Shown here: positions 27,825-38,082 of the stretch, one piece after another
How the letters are laid out: every line of letters begins with the position of its first letter
Position numbering within the stretch: position 1 is the first letter of the stretch
DNA from: Trichomonas vaginalis G3
Lineage: Eukaryota; Parabasalia; Trichomonadida; Trichomonadidae
NCBI RefSeq assembly: GCF_026262505.1
Contig: NC_067207.1
Span: forward strand, 16,584,082 to 16,648,081
Length of the DNA stretch: 64,000 bases
Reading direction: 5' to 3'
The notes under the pieces: generated by a model
Told to the model about the DNA's origin: nothing
Seen by the model: only the letters and a program-made list of their open reading frames with translations
Databases searched by the model: none
Program-made: the position numbers and the translations under genes

Positions 27825-28290
27825 CTTAAGCCGCGAGCGAAGCGAGTGGCTTAGTTTCGTAGTTTCGTACAATCTTTTTTCGAATCTGTTCTTTTCTTAA
27901 GCCGCGAGCGAAGCGAGTGGCTTAGTTTCGTAGTTTCGTACAATCTTTTTTCGAATCTGTTCTTTTCTTAAGCCGCGAGCGAAGCGAGTGGCTTAGTTTC
28001 GTAGTTTCGTACAATCTTTTTTCGAATCTGTTCTTTTCTTAAGCCGCGAGCGAAGCGAGTGGCTTAGTTTCGTAGTTTCGTACAATCTTTTTTCGAATCT
28101 GTTCTTTTCTTAAGCCGCGAGCGAAGCGAGTGGCTTAGTTTCGTAGTTTCGTACAATCTTTTTTCGAATCTGTTCTTTTCTTAAGCCGCGAGCGAAGCGA
28201 GTGGCTTAGTTTCGTAGTTTCGTACAATCTTTTTTCGAATCTGTTCTTTTCTTAAGCCGCGAGCGAAGCGAGTGGCTTAGTTTCGTAGTT
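27825..28290. repeat. 71-bp minisatellite, seven units, hairpin core
   Basis: A unit beginning TTAAGCCGCGAGCGAAGCGA recurs every 71 bases, with the GC-rich core starting at 27831, 27902, 27973, 28044, 28115, 28186 and 28257. Copies look identical by eye. GCCGCGAGCG and AAGCGAGTGGC can fold into a hairpin. GC content is far above that of the surroundings. It lies between the MULE right repeat and the MULE tip and has no left-arm counterpart, so it was acquired later at this end. Confidence 0.9.
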
Positions 28291-28485
28291 TTATTTTTTT
28301 AAATTTTTTTTTCTTTCTTACTTTTTTTTTCCCTTACTTACAAATTTGATAGTAACTTACCAAATCTCTCTATCATATAATAATAAATTAATCCATTTTT
28401 TGTTTCAAATCTAACACTTTACATTTATGACATGTAAACCTGTCACTTTTCACTTCACCCCACTGGGCAAGTTTGTGCCCCCCTC

Positions 28486-28494
28486 TTTTTTGAT
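28486..28494. repeat. MULE target-site duplication, right copy
   Basis: TTTTTTGAT, identical to 370-378, directly after the C-rich right tip of the MULE. Confidence 0.7.
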
Positions 28495-29872
28495 AACAAG
28501 AAAATTCCCAACAGAAAATATTTGAGACAAAGAAAAAAAGAAAATTGAAAAATATTACTCTCCTTTACATTTCATGAGATTTTCAATTTATTTTCATAAA
28601 ATTGACAATTTTATACGTTTAGATGAAAATAAGTGATTTTGCTTGAAATAAAAATGATTGTTTGTTTACAGCTATCAAATAGATTTTTGCTATTTTGATT
28701 AAAATTTGTTAATCAAATTAATAATTTTTTTCTAAATATCTTAAATATCTGGATCACTCACTGATACGATGAATTAAACGATAAAAATAATACAAACTCA
28801 ACTAAGTTTCCTGTCTTTCAACCAAAAAATATTATGCAATTTAAATTAAATTGTTTATTCAAAGATAAAACAAAGATAAAGTAATTATAATTATCATATA
28901 CTTTATGAATAACTCTCTAATTGGATAAGATTTTCGTACAAATATTTTTATTAATATCGATAAGAATATGTTTACCTACTATCACCATATGTCGATAAAC
29001 GAGAGTAGAGTGATTTTTATCATCGAAACTTTTTAAAAGCTGTAAGCAGGAAGTAATAATCTTGTTTTTTCTGAGTTAGTTGTAGAACTATTGATGCCCG
29101 AGTTATCATTGTGATGCAGAAGGATATCAATGTACTGACTGAAGGATATGAATTGAATTTTATTGAATTTCAATTTGATCAAAATTTGTTGAAATGATAT
29201 GAATGTGTCAACTTCTGTATCATTCTCCTTCACTCCTTCCTTATTCTTTCGAGAACGAAGCTAGCTCAGCTTTCGCTGAGCGAATTGACACTTTCATGCC
29301 CTAAACGTATATGCTCTCAAATTTATCGAAAAAAATTATACCACCTAAACTAGTATATTCTTATTTTAAATATGATATTATCCTTATATTCCACACTAAA
29401 ATTCATTTAAATCAACTTTTAAAAAAAGTTCGAATCCTGCGCGTCTCACTTTTTAAATTTTCCAAATGGAAAATTATATTCTCCTAAAGTGAAAACAATT
29501 TTCCAAATTGACTTCCTTATGTACTGTGTTGTTTTTTCAATGCAATAAATAGTATACAGATGCTTATCTATAAAAATTTTGATAATTCGTTAAAAATAAA
29601 ATACCAACTCGTTCTTGGTTCTTAAGATATGAGATATATTGTATTCCTGAGTTAATATCTTTATGTCTGTATTCTTTGTAGATTATATCTTTGTTATTCA
29701 TCTCTATATTGATGCTGGATTTATTAGATTTGGTCATCAGCCCGTATTTCATGCCAAAATAATCATAATATAGAGGTATCCTAGATATTCTATATTATGA
29801 TATGACAGCATATCAGCAAAGTTTATGAAAAAATTAAATTAAAAAAATATTGATAATATACTCTACAAATAT
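28495..29872. other. Intergenic host DNA
   Basis: AT-rich DNA between the MULE and the CAF1 gene. It contains a short hairpin GCTCAGCTTTCGCTGAGC near 29265 and a lone GTTCGAATCC box near 29428 followed by T-runs, but no A-box partner or full tRNA. The small frames here look like chance. Confidence 0.5.
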
Positions 29873-30655
29873 TTAGACAATAGCAGAAGCTCCGAAAAGC
29901 TTGTTCTTAGCATTGTTCAATTCAGCATCTGTGATAACCAATTGGCGCTTTAATTCGAAGAAAACTTTTAGTGTAACAAAAGCATCAGAACCAGCCTGGT
30001 GTTCACGGCCAACTCTACTAACACCTAATTGATTAGCAATTTTCTGAAGACCATCTGCAATTTCGGTTCTGGGATATGTATAATATTTAATGTCATAAAA
30101 GTTAGGAAAATATAGTTCTAATACCTTGAAGAATGCAGCGCAGGTTTCAGGTAGTGGCTTTGCTGTTAATACTTTGATCAAATATCCAAAATCTGTTATA
30201 CTATGAAATGATACCCATGTAATTCCTGGATTCATTACTAAACCACTAGGAATTAGTAATCTAGCAAATTCGTAAACGTCAATACCATCATTATTGAATC
30301 TCTTAAAATCTATACCGGATTGCTGGAGTAAAACAATAGACCTATGGAAATGTGGATCTCTTTTCTCATCAAACTTAAAGTTAAATTGCCAAGTACAGCA
30401 AGGAGTTGGATAAAATCCTTCTTTATCACCTAAAGTAATACCAATTTGAATAATTTTAAGTAAATCTACGTTGCATCTTGTTGTTTGATATTCTAGTTCT
30501 TGTGTGGATTTGAATGAACCAACTGGTTTAACGATAACGCCTGGGAATTCTGTATCCATTGCAATATATGGGTAATCTTCTATTAGATCTGATATGATTT
30601 TTAATTCTTGTTCTAAATTAGAAGCCCAAACATCGCGTATAATTCTATCATCCAT
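29873..30655 (-). CDS. CAF1: CAF1/POP2-type deadenylase (CCR4-NOT), 260 aa
   Basis: Removes poly(A) tails from mRNA as part of the CCR4-NOT complex. The DEDD exonuclease residues are visible: D34 and E36 in MDTEFPG, the third Asp in WVSFHSITDFGYL (about 160), and the fourth in HQAGSDAFVTLK (about 225). The N-terminal IIRDVWASNLEQEL is the standard CAF1 opening. Length is normal for a single-domain CAF1. Single exon, frame whole. It is divergent from the gene at 30730, with only 74 bases between the two starts, so they share a promoter region. Confidence 0.92.
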   Translation of the reverse strand: MDDRIIRDVWASNLEQELKIISDLIEDYPYIAMDTEFPGVIVKPVGSFKSTQELEYQTTRCNVDLLKIIQIGITLGDKEGFYPTPCCTWQFNFKFDEKRDPHFHRSIVLLQQSGIDFKRFNNDGIDVYEFARLLIPSGLVMNPGITWVSFHSITDFGYLIKVLTAKPLPETCAAFFKVLELYFPNFYDIKYYTYPRTEIADGLQKIANQLGVSRVGREHQAGSDAFVTLKVFFELKRQLVITDAELNNAKNKLFGASAIV

Positions 30656-30729
30656 TTTTAGAAAAAAAAACTAGGAAGGGTCTGTTTTACAAAAATTTGG
30701 GGGATAACATTTTTTAGAAATTTTTACAA
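30656..30729. promoter_or_regulatory. Shared divergent promoter region
   Basis: 74 bases separate the CAF1 start and the tail-anchored protein start. It contains a T-run, GGGTCTGTTTTAC and TTTTTAGAAATTTTTAC. A trichomonad initiator is expected close to each ATG, but I cannot point to a clear consensus copy. Confidence 0.4.
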
Positions 30730-31194
30730 ATGTCGATGAATATTAATGATATAACAGCTAAAATTGATATCATCAAGCAGTTAATGGTTGAGACAGATCT
30801 ATACAACACAAATTCCATAAAACCAAACAAAGAAAAACTCGATGTTATAAAAAAGCAAATCGATGATCTAGATGAAAAGGTAACACTTGTTCAGGAAACT
30901 GATGGTTCCATTCCTGAAGAAATCCTCGAGCAAATTAGGCATATTCACGATGATTTTACATTACTAGCTGGTACCGGATCAGATGAATCAAGTGATGAGC
31001 AGATAGAACGCCAAGAAATCAATATAGATATACCAGAAGATGCAAAAAGTACAGGATCTTCAATTATCGAATCAAAAGATAGCGATACAGATACGCCAGA
31101 GCCAAAAACAACACAACGAGACTTTCTACAGTCATTAATTATAGCAATTCTCTTTTGTATTGTCTTTGCATTAATGTGGTCTTATCTTGTTTAA
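30730..31194 (+). CDS. Tail-anchored coiled-coil protein, 154 aa
   Basis: Residues 1-75 are helical with heptad-like spacing (IKQLMVETDLYN, LDVIKKQIDDLDEKVTLV). An acidic Ser/Asp region (about 78-125) follows, and the C-terminus is one hydrophobic helix (LQSLIIAILFCIVFALMWSYLV) with almost nothing after it. This is the layout of a tail-anchored membrane protein such as a small SNARE or ER/Golgi adaptor, but there is no clear SNARE motif with a central Gln/Arg layer that I can place. Single exon. Confidence 0.7.
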   Translation: MSMNINDITAKIDIIKQLMVETDLYNTNSIKPNKEKLDVIKKQIDDLDEKVTLVQETDGSIPEEILEQIRHIHDDFTLLAGTGSDESSDEQIERQEINIDIPEDAKSTGSSIIESKDSDTDTPEPKTTQRDFLQSLIIAILFCIVFALMWSYLV

Positions 31195-31492
31195 ATTTTT
31201 AGCATAGAATCACACCGCTGCGATTGTGTTTGCATCATAACTGAAAAATATTCTGTATATGTACTTAAAATCTCTAATATTGTTTATTAATAAAATGTTG
31301 TATATTATATTTTTCTTTTTTAATCAGCTGGCTATATCAAAATTGTATACAAAACCTTGTGTTAAAGATAGTTTTATGTAAAAAAGATGATTGACTTATA
31401 TCTAATATCTATAACAAAAATTTACAAACAAAAAACAAATATAACAAAAATATCAATGTTATTTCTTTGAAATATCTCTATTTCCTATTATA

Positions 31493-32857
31493 CTATTTTG
31501 GTTTTCTATACATGGCTCTAAAATTGTGCATTTCTTCTTTCATTTTATCTTTGAGAAATGCATTAGCTTGGGATAGTTCACTATCTCGTTTCCTTCTTCT
31601 TTCGGCGTATATATTTTGCTCCATTTTGGCAAACTCTAAAATACTTGAATTTGAAACTGAAAGTTCTGAAGATTCTCCTTGATCTTCCTCATCCTCTTCA
31701 TCTTCTTCTTCAACTAACGTAACTCTTGGTATATGCTTTGGTTCAGGGCTGCTCAATGGTGTAGAAGAAGGAGAATTTACATAATAAATTAAAAAGGCAT
31801 CATTCCAATCTGAAGAAGCAGACATCATATGTCTGAACTCAGAATCGTATTCTCTTCTCATTGCTGATAAAAATGTAGAAATTCTTGTTGTTTCTTGCAA
31901 CATTTCTTGAGTTAAACCTCTTACTTCAGTAAATGCTGCAGCTGCTACGGATGATTCACTATCAAGAGTAGAGTTATCATTTTCGTCATCAAGAAGACTC
32001 GTTTTATTTCTCATTTGTTGTATTTTTTCTTGACGTTTTTTAACATCGGCCAATTCCATTTCAAGAGTTGCCATATTAACTTCGCAATCAAGTCGCTTCG
32101 ATTTAAGTGATTCAAGATTTGAAAATGATGGATAATATCTTGGATGATTTCTTGAAATCGAATCTGTAACAACATTTGATAATTCGCGCTGTTTTTGATC
32201 TATTTGATCAATAACCTTTTGTCCGCTGGAAATAAATGAATGACAATTGAGAATTGGTTTTGTATCGTAATTTTGGTATTTTATCTGATTAATATTTGTC
32301 ATTTGAGCGTGGAATTGAGATATTGAAGATTCAATATCTATATCTTGTAGTTGATTTTGCGTATACACGATTTCAGCTTTTATATCATCTTTCAAAGATG
32401 ACATAAAAGGATCAATTATACGAGTATAATCATTTGATTTTTCTACAATTTGTGTTATTTCATAAAGAATGTCAATCTTCGCTGAACTTAAAGCTGAATT
32501 TAAATAATTTTCAACATTTTGTGTGAGTTGGTTTAGAGAATTTGTAAGTTTTGGACTAGATAATGCTTTTGGAGATGTGTCTGGTGAACTAGCATTCAGA
32601 GAAAGCTTTGGTGTAATAAGTCCTTCTTCTTGAACTGGTAAGTCGTTTAGTAATGCATCTAAGTCTATCTTTTTTTGAAATTGAGGTCGTCTTCTCTTTG
32701 AATTTGTTGTTGGAGTTTTTGTGATAGTATTTTTCGATGGTTTTGATTTTGGAGATTGAGGTTGTGAAGGGAGAGCAGATTTTATATCACCGGTAAAGCT
32801 ATTGTCTACAAGGAGAGCATCTAGGTCATCAATATTCATGCTAGTATCTCCTTGCAT
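31493..32857 (-). CDS. Coiled-coil protein with twin LDALL motifs, 454 aa
   Basis: N-terminus has two acidic LDALL motifs (IDDLDALLVDNSF near residue 8 and IDLDALLNDLPVQ near 66) joined by a Ser/Pro/Lys linker. The body (about 110-330) is helical with coiled coils, for example LDCEVNMATLEMELADVKKRQEKIQQMRNK (quoted in part as MATLEMELADVKK). The C-terminus has an acidic run (EEEDEEDEEDQGES) and a final helix. It could be a cytoskeletal or basal-body protein of the Fas-binding-factor type, but that is a weak guess. Host gene, single exon. Confidence 0.7.
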   Translation of the reverse strand: MQGDTSMNIDDLDALLVDNSFTGDIKSALPSQPQSPKSKPSKNTITKTPTTNSKRRRPQFQKKIDLDALLNDLPVQEEGLITPKLSLNASSPDTSPKALSSPKLTNSLNQLTQNVENYLNSALSSAKIDILYEITQIVEKSNDYTRIIDPFMSSLKDDIKAEIVYTQNQLQDIDIESSISQFHAQMTNINQIKYQNYDTKPILNCHSFISSGQKVIDQIDQKQRELSNVVTDSISRNHPRYYPSFSNLESLKSKRLDCEVNMATLEMELADVKKRQEKIQQMRNKTSLLDDENDNSTLDSESSVAAAAFTEVRGLTQEMLQETTRISTFLSAMRREYDSEFRHMMSASSDWNDAFLIYYVNSPSSTPLSSPEPKHIPRVTLVEEEDEEDEEDQGESSELSVSNSSILEFAKMEQNIYAERRRKRDSELSQANAFLKDKMKEEMHNFRAMYRKPK

Positions 32858-33311
32858 TGTAGTTAAATTAATTCAAATTATAAAAATTTGATTCCGTTTT
32901 TTATTTGAACAATCAATAAATTTATATAATTTTTGATAAATTTTAAATTTATCATTAAAAATCGACCTAAATCTTCAAAATCAAATTGCTCATTGAATAA
33001 GGTATCGATAAATTCCATTTTATAATATAAAAATTAATATTAAATATTTGGAAAACTATATTATATAATTAATACTTCTTAAATTTAGGTATTTGATCTA
33101 AATATCAACTTTTTATCTAAAATGATTGTTAACACTTCAAAATCTAAAAGTCATTTATGAAGCAAATGGATTTGTTATATTTAAATAAAACTCTAAAGAA
33201 AATTTTTATTTAAAATGATTATTTAAACTTCAAAATCTAAAATTTATTCATATAGCATGTGGATTGGTTAAAATTCAATTAGTTTAAATATACTCTAAAG
33301 AAATTTTTTAT
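32858..33311. other. Intergenic host DNA
   Basis: AT-rich. It holds a loose direct repeat: TAAAATGATTGTTAACACTTCAAAATC (about 33119) and TAAAATGATTATTTAAACTTCAAAATC (about 33214), each followed by an AATTTATT/AAATAAAACTCTAAAGAAA-like block, about 95 bases apart. No gene is seen. Confidence 0.45.
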
Positions 33312-34426
33312 TTAATCAAACAATTTAGTAAGGTTTAATATAGCAGTTAAAATCAAGTTGACAGGGAGGATCAAGAATGATGTCCAGTAAAGTGTGTAAG
33401 AAATAATAGAATCACCGAACATCAAATTCTGAGACAATTGGTAGCCATAAATAGATGTTGGAGCAATGTTTGCGAATAACAAATACTTTGTGATATTCTT
33501 GTCTTGCTTGAGCAATACAGAGAATGCTCCAGACAAAACTGGAGAAATGCAAAAGTGACAAATAATAGAAAAGATCAAATCTAAGACTGGAGCACCTTTG
33601 AAAGGATGGTACCACATAACTACACCATTGCAGAACAATCCTGCCGCATATGTACCCATTTCAAGTCTTCCTATGTAAGTATCTAAGAATTCTGGGAATG
33701 TTTTTCCAATTGCACTCCAAATGATGCCGAGGAGGGCAAATATTGTAAATTGATTGACGAATGAGAAGAATATTAGGATCTTTCGTGAGTATTTTGGCTT
33801 CTTGACTTCAGGAGTTCCTAATAAAGGTTCTGGATTAAGAATTTGAGCTGTTCCTGATGTCGATGCACTGAATTCGCTTGGTTCATCTGGTTTTTTAACA
33901 CTAGATTTCTCTGTATCGTCTATTTGTCTTCCTTTTGTAGAGGCCAACTTCAATACACCGTTTTCGACAAAATAAAGAGCTAAAATCTGATGGAATGGGA
34001 TAACTATAAGGAAATGTACAAGTGTTGCGAGTGATGCATAGATTGTAAAGCCAGGTGGAAACATTAAGGATGAAAGAGGATACGCGTAATAGATATGATC
34101 TGTTTCACAGACTGCAATTGACATTTTAATGAATTTAACACTGATTTTTCGTCTTTATGGAAAATTAACGAATAAACAAAAGTTAAAATATGCAAACAAA
34201 CTTGAATTATGATAGCGTGGAAGAAGCTCATCCATGTTTTGAGTGAAAATTTACTGATTGCAATTTCTCGAAGTAGCATTGCAGCCATTGGAACAAGATA
34301 AATTAGTCTTCTAATATCATATATGTCTTTTTGAGAAAACTTATTCAGCCATCCAAGAATAAAACAAGCAATGATAAATGTGTAAGGAGCAGCTAATGTT
34401 TGAAAGCTTTCCAGCCAGTCGAACAT
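33312..34426 (-). pseudogene. Auxin-efflux-carrier-like transporter, frameshifted
   Basis: Multi-pass membrane protein of the Mem_trans/AEC type, likely a solute exporter. Starts at ATG 34426 (MFDWLESFQTLAAPYTFIIACFILGWLNK) with about five N-terminal helices. A central loop rich in Ser/Lys/Glu follows, then five C-terminal helices including the family's NIAPTSIYGYQLSQNLMFG block. The two halves lie in different frames that overlap at about 34064-34124, near VLNSLK/MSIAVCETDH, so one base has been lost or gained there. It may be a recent host pseudogene or a sequence error; both halves are otherwise clean. Confidence 0.7.
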
Positions 34427-36403
34427 ATGAAATGGTTTTAACCTCACAAAAAAAATTCAATAGTGTTTCTAATTCAAATAAAAATCATTAGATAACTTGT
34501 GAGATGAAATTATTTTTTAAAAAATTTCGCCCCGTGAAATTTTCAGAAGTGTAAAATATTGAAAAGATAATAGCCTGCCGATCAATATTGAATCATCTGA
34601 TTTGCCCTCTTTCTTGTTATATTTGTTTGTTGTACCATTGTCTTTCATATTAACATTCATTGATTTCTTATCAAAATTGTTAAACCATCAAAACTATCAT
34701 TACAATGGGGTTATTTTATGATAGGTAAAGAGTATAGGATCTAAAGCACTGGTGAGTCGATTATGGTACTTGAATTATGTTATATAATGCGATATATTTT
34801 AATCTGATTTTACATTGAAGTTTTTTTATTATGACGTGTTTCATTGAATTTTTGAATAAAATTGAAAGCTATCTCGGATCAGAAAATAAAGAAATAGTTT
34901 GTCGCATTATCTTTCATATATTATTCATTATAATCGATATAGGCTTAATTATACATGATTTGACTATGTGAACGCAAAATCTAATGCTTATTACATTGTG
35001 ATACTGAGTTTTAGTTGAAAAATTAGTTGAAAGCAATATTACCTATTGGTTGCTATGATTTCTAGTAATAATTAAGAGTTAATAGCTTAAATAAGAATAT
35101 AAATATCATATTATTTCAATTGCTTAGCAAAGTTTCTTATTGGACAAAAAAGTGACACCAAATCACACTTGTTTGTTGGATCTTACCATTCCAGATAAAT
35201 ATAGCAACTTGATTTTATGAAATTAGATAGATATATATGTGTACTTTTATCCCGTGTTGTTTTCTCGAAAACCTAATATCCTATGGGGATGCTGATTTTG
35301 AGCTTGTGTAAAAGTCAAGTGTCAATTATATGTCAATATTCTACCATATGTGGTGCTGATATTTCAATATGTGTCTTTGTTCAAATTAAAAGTTTGAGAT
35401 GAAATCAGCCTTATTTTATTTTGATGTGGTATTATTTTTTGTTCTCTATGATGCATTATAATAACATATTAGGAATAAATGCCAACTATTGATTTTCTTG
35501 AGAGTTTGGCACAAATCACGTCAAAAGATTATTGATGTCTGGCACAATCATGAGTTATGCTTTTTTTTGGCTTGTGGAGGTATTTTGCCTAATGGTTAGA
35601 ACAGAATGGCTATGTGTTGTCGATAATCATAAATAATTTATTTGGCGCTATATTGTTTATCTAATTTGCAAATATATATTCAGGGGTTAAGACGGTTTCT
35701 AGGAATAATGCACATAATGAGAAGGCTAGAAGTCGTGATTTTTTGGCGTATTACAAAAAAATCCTATAAAGAATCATATTTGAGCCATATTTTTAAATGC
35801 AATGATATAGTTATGGAATTTATATCCAGGATATATAAAGTAATATGAAATTGAGACTGAATAAAAAAAAATATAAAAAAAAATTAAAGGAAATTAAGTA
35901 AAAATATGTTTGATATTTATCAAATATAGGTAGAAAATGTGGTGGTACATTTATTATCAAAAAATAGGGTTAAAATTTTTGAATAAAAAAAATATTCGAT
36001 TAGAACAAATTATAAAGTGAAAATATAAATCTTACTTAAGAAGAATAATGATTGGTGATATAAAATGCTAAATTTTAATAGAAGCAAAATAAAAAATAAG
36101 CGATCTTATATTATTATTAAGAAAACAAACAATAATCTTTTGGGCATAATGGGATGGTCTGTATGCCAGGATTAAATGGAGTGAGTTCGAATTAGGACAG
36201 TATTTTTATTTGATTTTCGCATTTGATACTCATAATATTAAAATGGGATAAATTTAATGATATATTTATAAGGTAGATTTCAAATATATAAATATCAAAG
36301 AAAATGACAAACTTTTTTCTTAAATTTTTTTGTTTTAACAATAAATTACTCAATTTCGATCAAACAAATGGTTTTATTTGTCTTAATATTCAAATATATA
36401 TGA
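34427..36403. other. Intergenic host DNA, 2 kb
   Basis: AT-rich with no convincing gene. Near 36140-36200 there is a B-box-like GAGTTCGAATTAGG with a weak A-box-like stretch and a T-run after it; not enough for a tRNA call. The 68-codon frame at 35642 is probably chance. Confidence 0.5.
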
Positions 36404-36512
36404 ATGCCGATAATGTGGTCGAGATGAACGGTTAGAGGCGGTTTAAAAATGTATGGCCTGCTAGCAAGATGTTACAGCTTGAAGCCGGTTGGGTTTCGAA
36501 TCTTCGCCTCCT
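36404..36512 (+). ncRNA. tRNA-Ser-like Pol III-type sequence, degenerate
   Basis: A GC-rich patch in AT-rich DNA. TGGTCGAGATGAACGGTTAG resembles a serine-type D arm/A box, and GGTTGGGTTTCGAATCTTCG about 65 bases later resembles a T arm/B box. The T stem pairs poorly and no clean anticodon stem is found, so it is either a decayed tRNA or another Pol III gene. GC-rich sequence continues to about 36600 and ends in TTTTGTTTTTT, which could be a terminator. Confidence 0.35.
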
Positions 36513-37422
36513 GAGATCTCACGAAGATCGCCCAATTCAGAAAAACGCCTCCCCTTGGTGCGCTTGAGCTGCCTGCATAGTTAGCAGATCATTTTGTTTT
36601 TTGCTTTAGGTTGTTAGTGAGCTTTAAATTGTTAGATCATTGATGCAATGAGTATGAAAATATTCATGCATGAGACAAGAACTTTCTTAATTTGAAAGTA
36701 GTATGCAGGAATAGATCGAACAATTTAATAAATTAGAGGGATCCACCTATAAAGTTCTAATGTTGGAAGTGATTCCCATTGGATTAATCGCAAAATGGGG
36801 TACTGGTCCGGAATTGGGTTCAGATAGCGGTATTTTGACCGACAAGAGTGTAATATGCACTCTTGTCGGTCACAATGTGTCATTCCGGGAGACATTTCCA
36901 CTGCATGTCCCCCAGATTGGCACGCTGTTCCGCATTCATAACTTGAATGCGGAACTTTGACCGACAAGAGTGCATATTACACTCTTGTCGGTCACAATGT
37001 GTCATTCCGGGAGACATTTCCACTGCATGTCTCCCAGAATGAGACAATTTGTTGCAATCAGAATGTGATTGCAAAAGTTTGACCGACAAGAGTGCATATT
37101 ACACTATTCTCGGTCACAATGTGTCATTCCGGGAGACATTTCCACTGCATGTCTCCCAGAATGAGACAATTTGTTGCAATCAGAATGTGATTGCAAAAGT
37201 TTGACCGACAAGAGTGTAATATGCACTCTTGTTTTAATAAATTTTAATTACCATATAAGTATCTTTACATACAATCTTTACATTATATTTTTTCCTAATT
37301 AATATTTATTTCATATTTTTTTGTGCTTTATCTAACTTATAGCATGTACTGAACTATTTTACAGACTCTACTGAGCTATCTCAACATATAAACCAGTGAA
37401 AAAAAACACATATATACTCACT

Positions 37423-37611
37423 TCATATTCTGATCTCATGCCATATTATCGCAAAAACTATATTTATACACCACACCTCATAAAACATCATTTTAGCCCT
37501 ATCTAAGCGTTCAAAACCTATTTTTCCCGCGTAATCTGATTCTTCAGGATCCGCTGATTCGATTTCTGCCGTCAGATCGCGAAAATATGCATTACATAAC
37601 AAGATATACAC
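37423..37611 (-). CDS. 62-codon frame in foldback arm, left copy
   Basis: Identical in protein sequence to 37894-38082 because it lies in the inverted arms. It opens with TTG, not ATG. The middle (EIESADPEESDYAGKIGFERLDRAKMMFYEVW) has protein-like composition and higher GC than its surroundings. It may be a captured exon fragment rather than a working gene. Confidence 0.25.
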   Translation of the reverse strand: MYILLCNAYFRDLTAEIESADPEESDYAGKIGFERLDRAKMMFYEVWCINIVFAIIWHEIRI

Positions 37612-37652
37612 AAATTACTAAACTTAATATTTTCCTTAAAATTGCTATTCCT

Positions 37653-37852
37653 TGAATTTAACAACATAATTTTTCAAAATCCAATTTTTTCAAAAAATGT
37701 ATGCATTCAAAAGTTCAGATTATATCTAGTCATTATCCATTATTAATTTTGAATTTGATTTTTTGAGATATTCATTTTATTATACGTATTACTCAGAAAA
37801 TTAAATGTATTTGTGAGAGAAAACGGAGAAGATAATAAATATTGTCATATAG
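37653..37852. other. Loop of the foldback element
   Basis: About 200 AT-rich bases between the arms ending CTATTCCT and starting AGGAATAG. No gene, no repeat. Confidence 0.7.
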
Positions 37853-37893
37853 AGGAATAGCAATTTTAAGGAAAATATTAAGTTTAGTAATTT

Positions 37894-38082
37894 GTGTATA
37901 TCTTGTTATGTAATGCATATTTTCGCGATCTGACGGCAGAAATCGAATCAGCGGATCCTGAAGAATCAGATTACGCGGGAAAAATAGGTTTTGAACGCTT
38001 AGATAGGGCTAAAATGATGTTTTATGAGGTGTGGTGTATAAATATAGTTTTTGCGATAATATGGCATGAGATCAGAATATGA
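37894..38082 (+). CDS. 62-codon frame in foldback arm, right copy
   Basis: Mirror of 37423-37611. Keeping the frame identical in both arms is expected from arm homogenisation and is not by itself evidence of function. Confidence 0.25.
   Translation: MYILLCNAYFRDLTAEIESADPEESDYAGKIGFERLDRAKMMFYEVWCINIVFAIIWHEIRI

Larger units (their letters stand above)
379..28485. mobile_element. MULE DNA transposon, split by a nested Maverick
   Basis: The left tip (379-401) and the reverse complement of the right tip (28463-28485) agree at about 18 of 23 positions; both are G-rich and end in TTGCCCAG. Long subterminal inverted repeats follow (about 430-800 against 27010-27755). The only gene is a Mutator-type transposase, present on both sides of the Maverick at 1986-26563. 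Without the Maverick the element would be about 3.5 kb. The right end is longer than the left because it gained 121-bp and 71-bp tandem repeats. Both transposase parts read without stops, so the element was probably active not long before the Maverick landed in it. Confidence 0.8.

Noticed and set aside
27825-28290. CRISPR array or centromeric satellite
   Set aside because: All of the 71-bp unit is constant, so there are no spacers; only seven units within a MULE end.
29420-29455. GTTCGAATCC box followed by T-run as a possible tRNA
   Set aside because: No A box, no D arm and no foldable acceptor upstream within tRNA distance.
29033-29752. Two small minus-strand frames of 66 and 62 codons
   Set aside because: AT-driven composition, no upstream signal and no similarity to anything in the window.
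36130-36205. Second tRNA-like stretch with GAGTTCGAATTAGG
   Set aside because: B-box-like only; D arm and acceptor do not pair.
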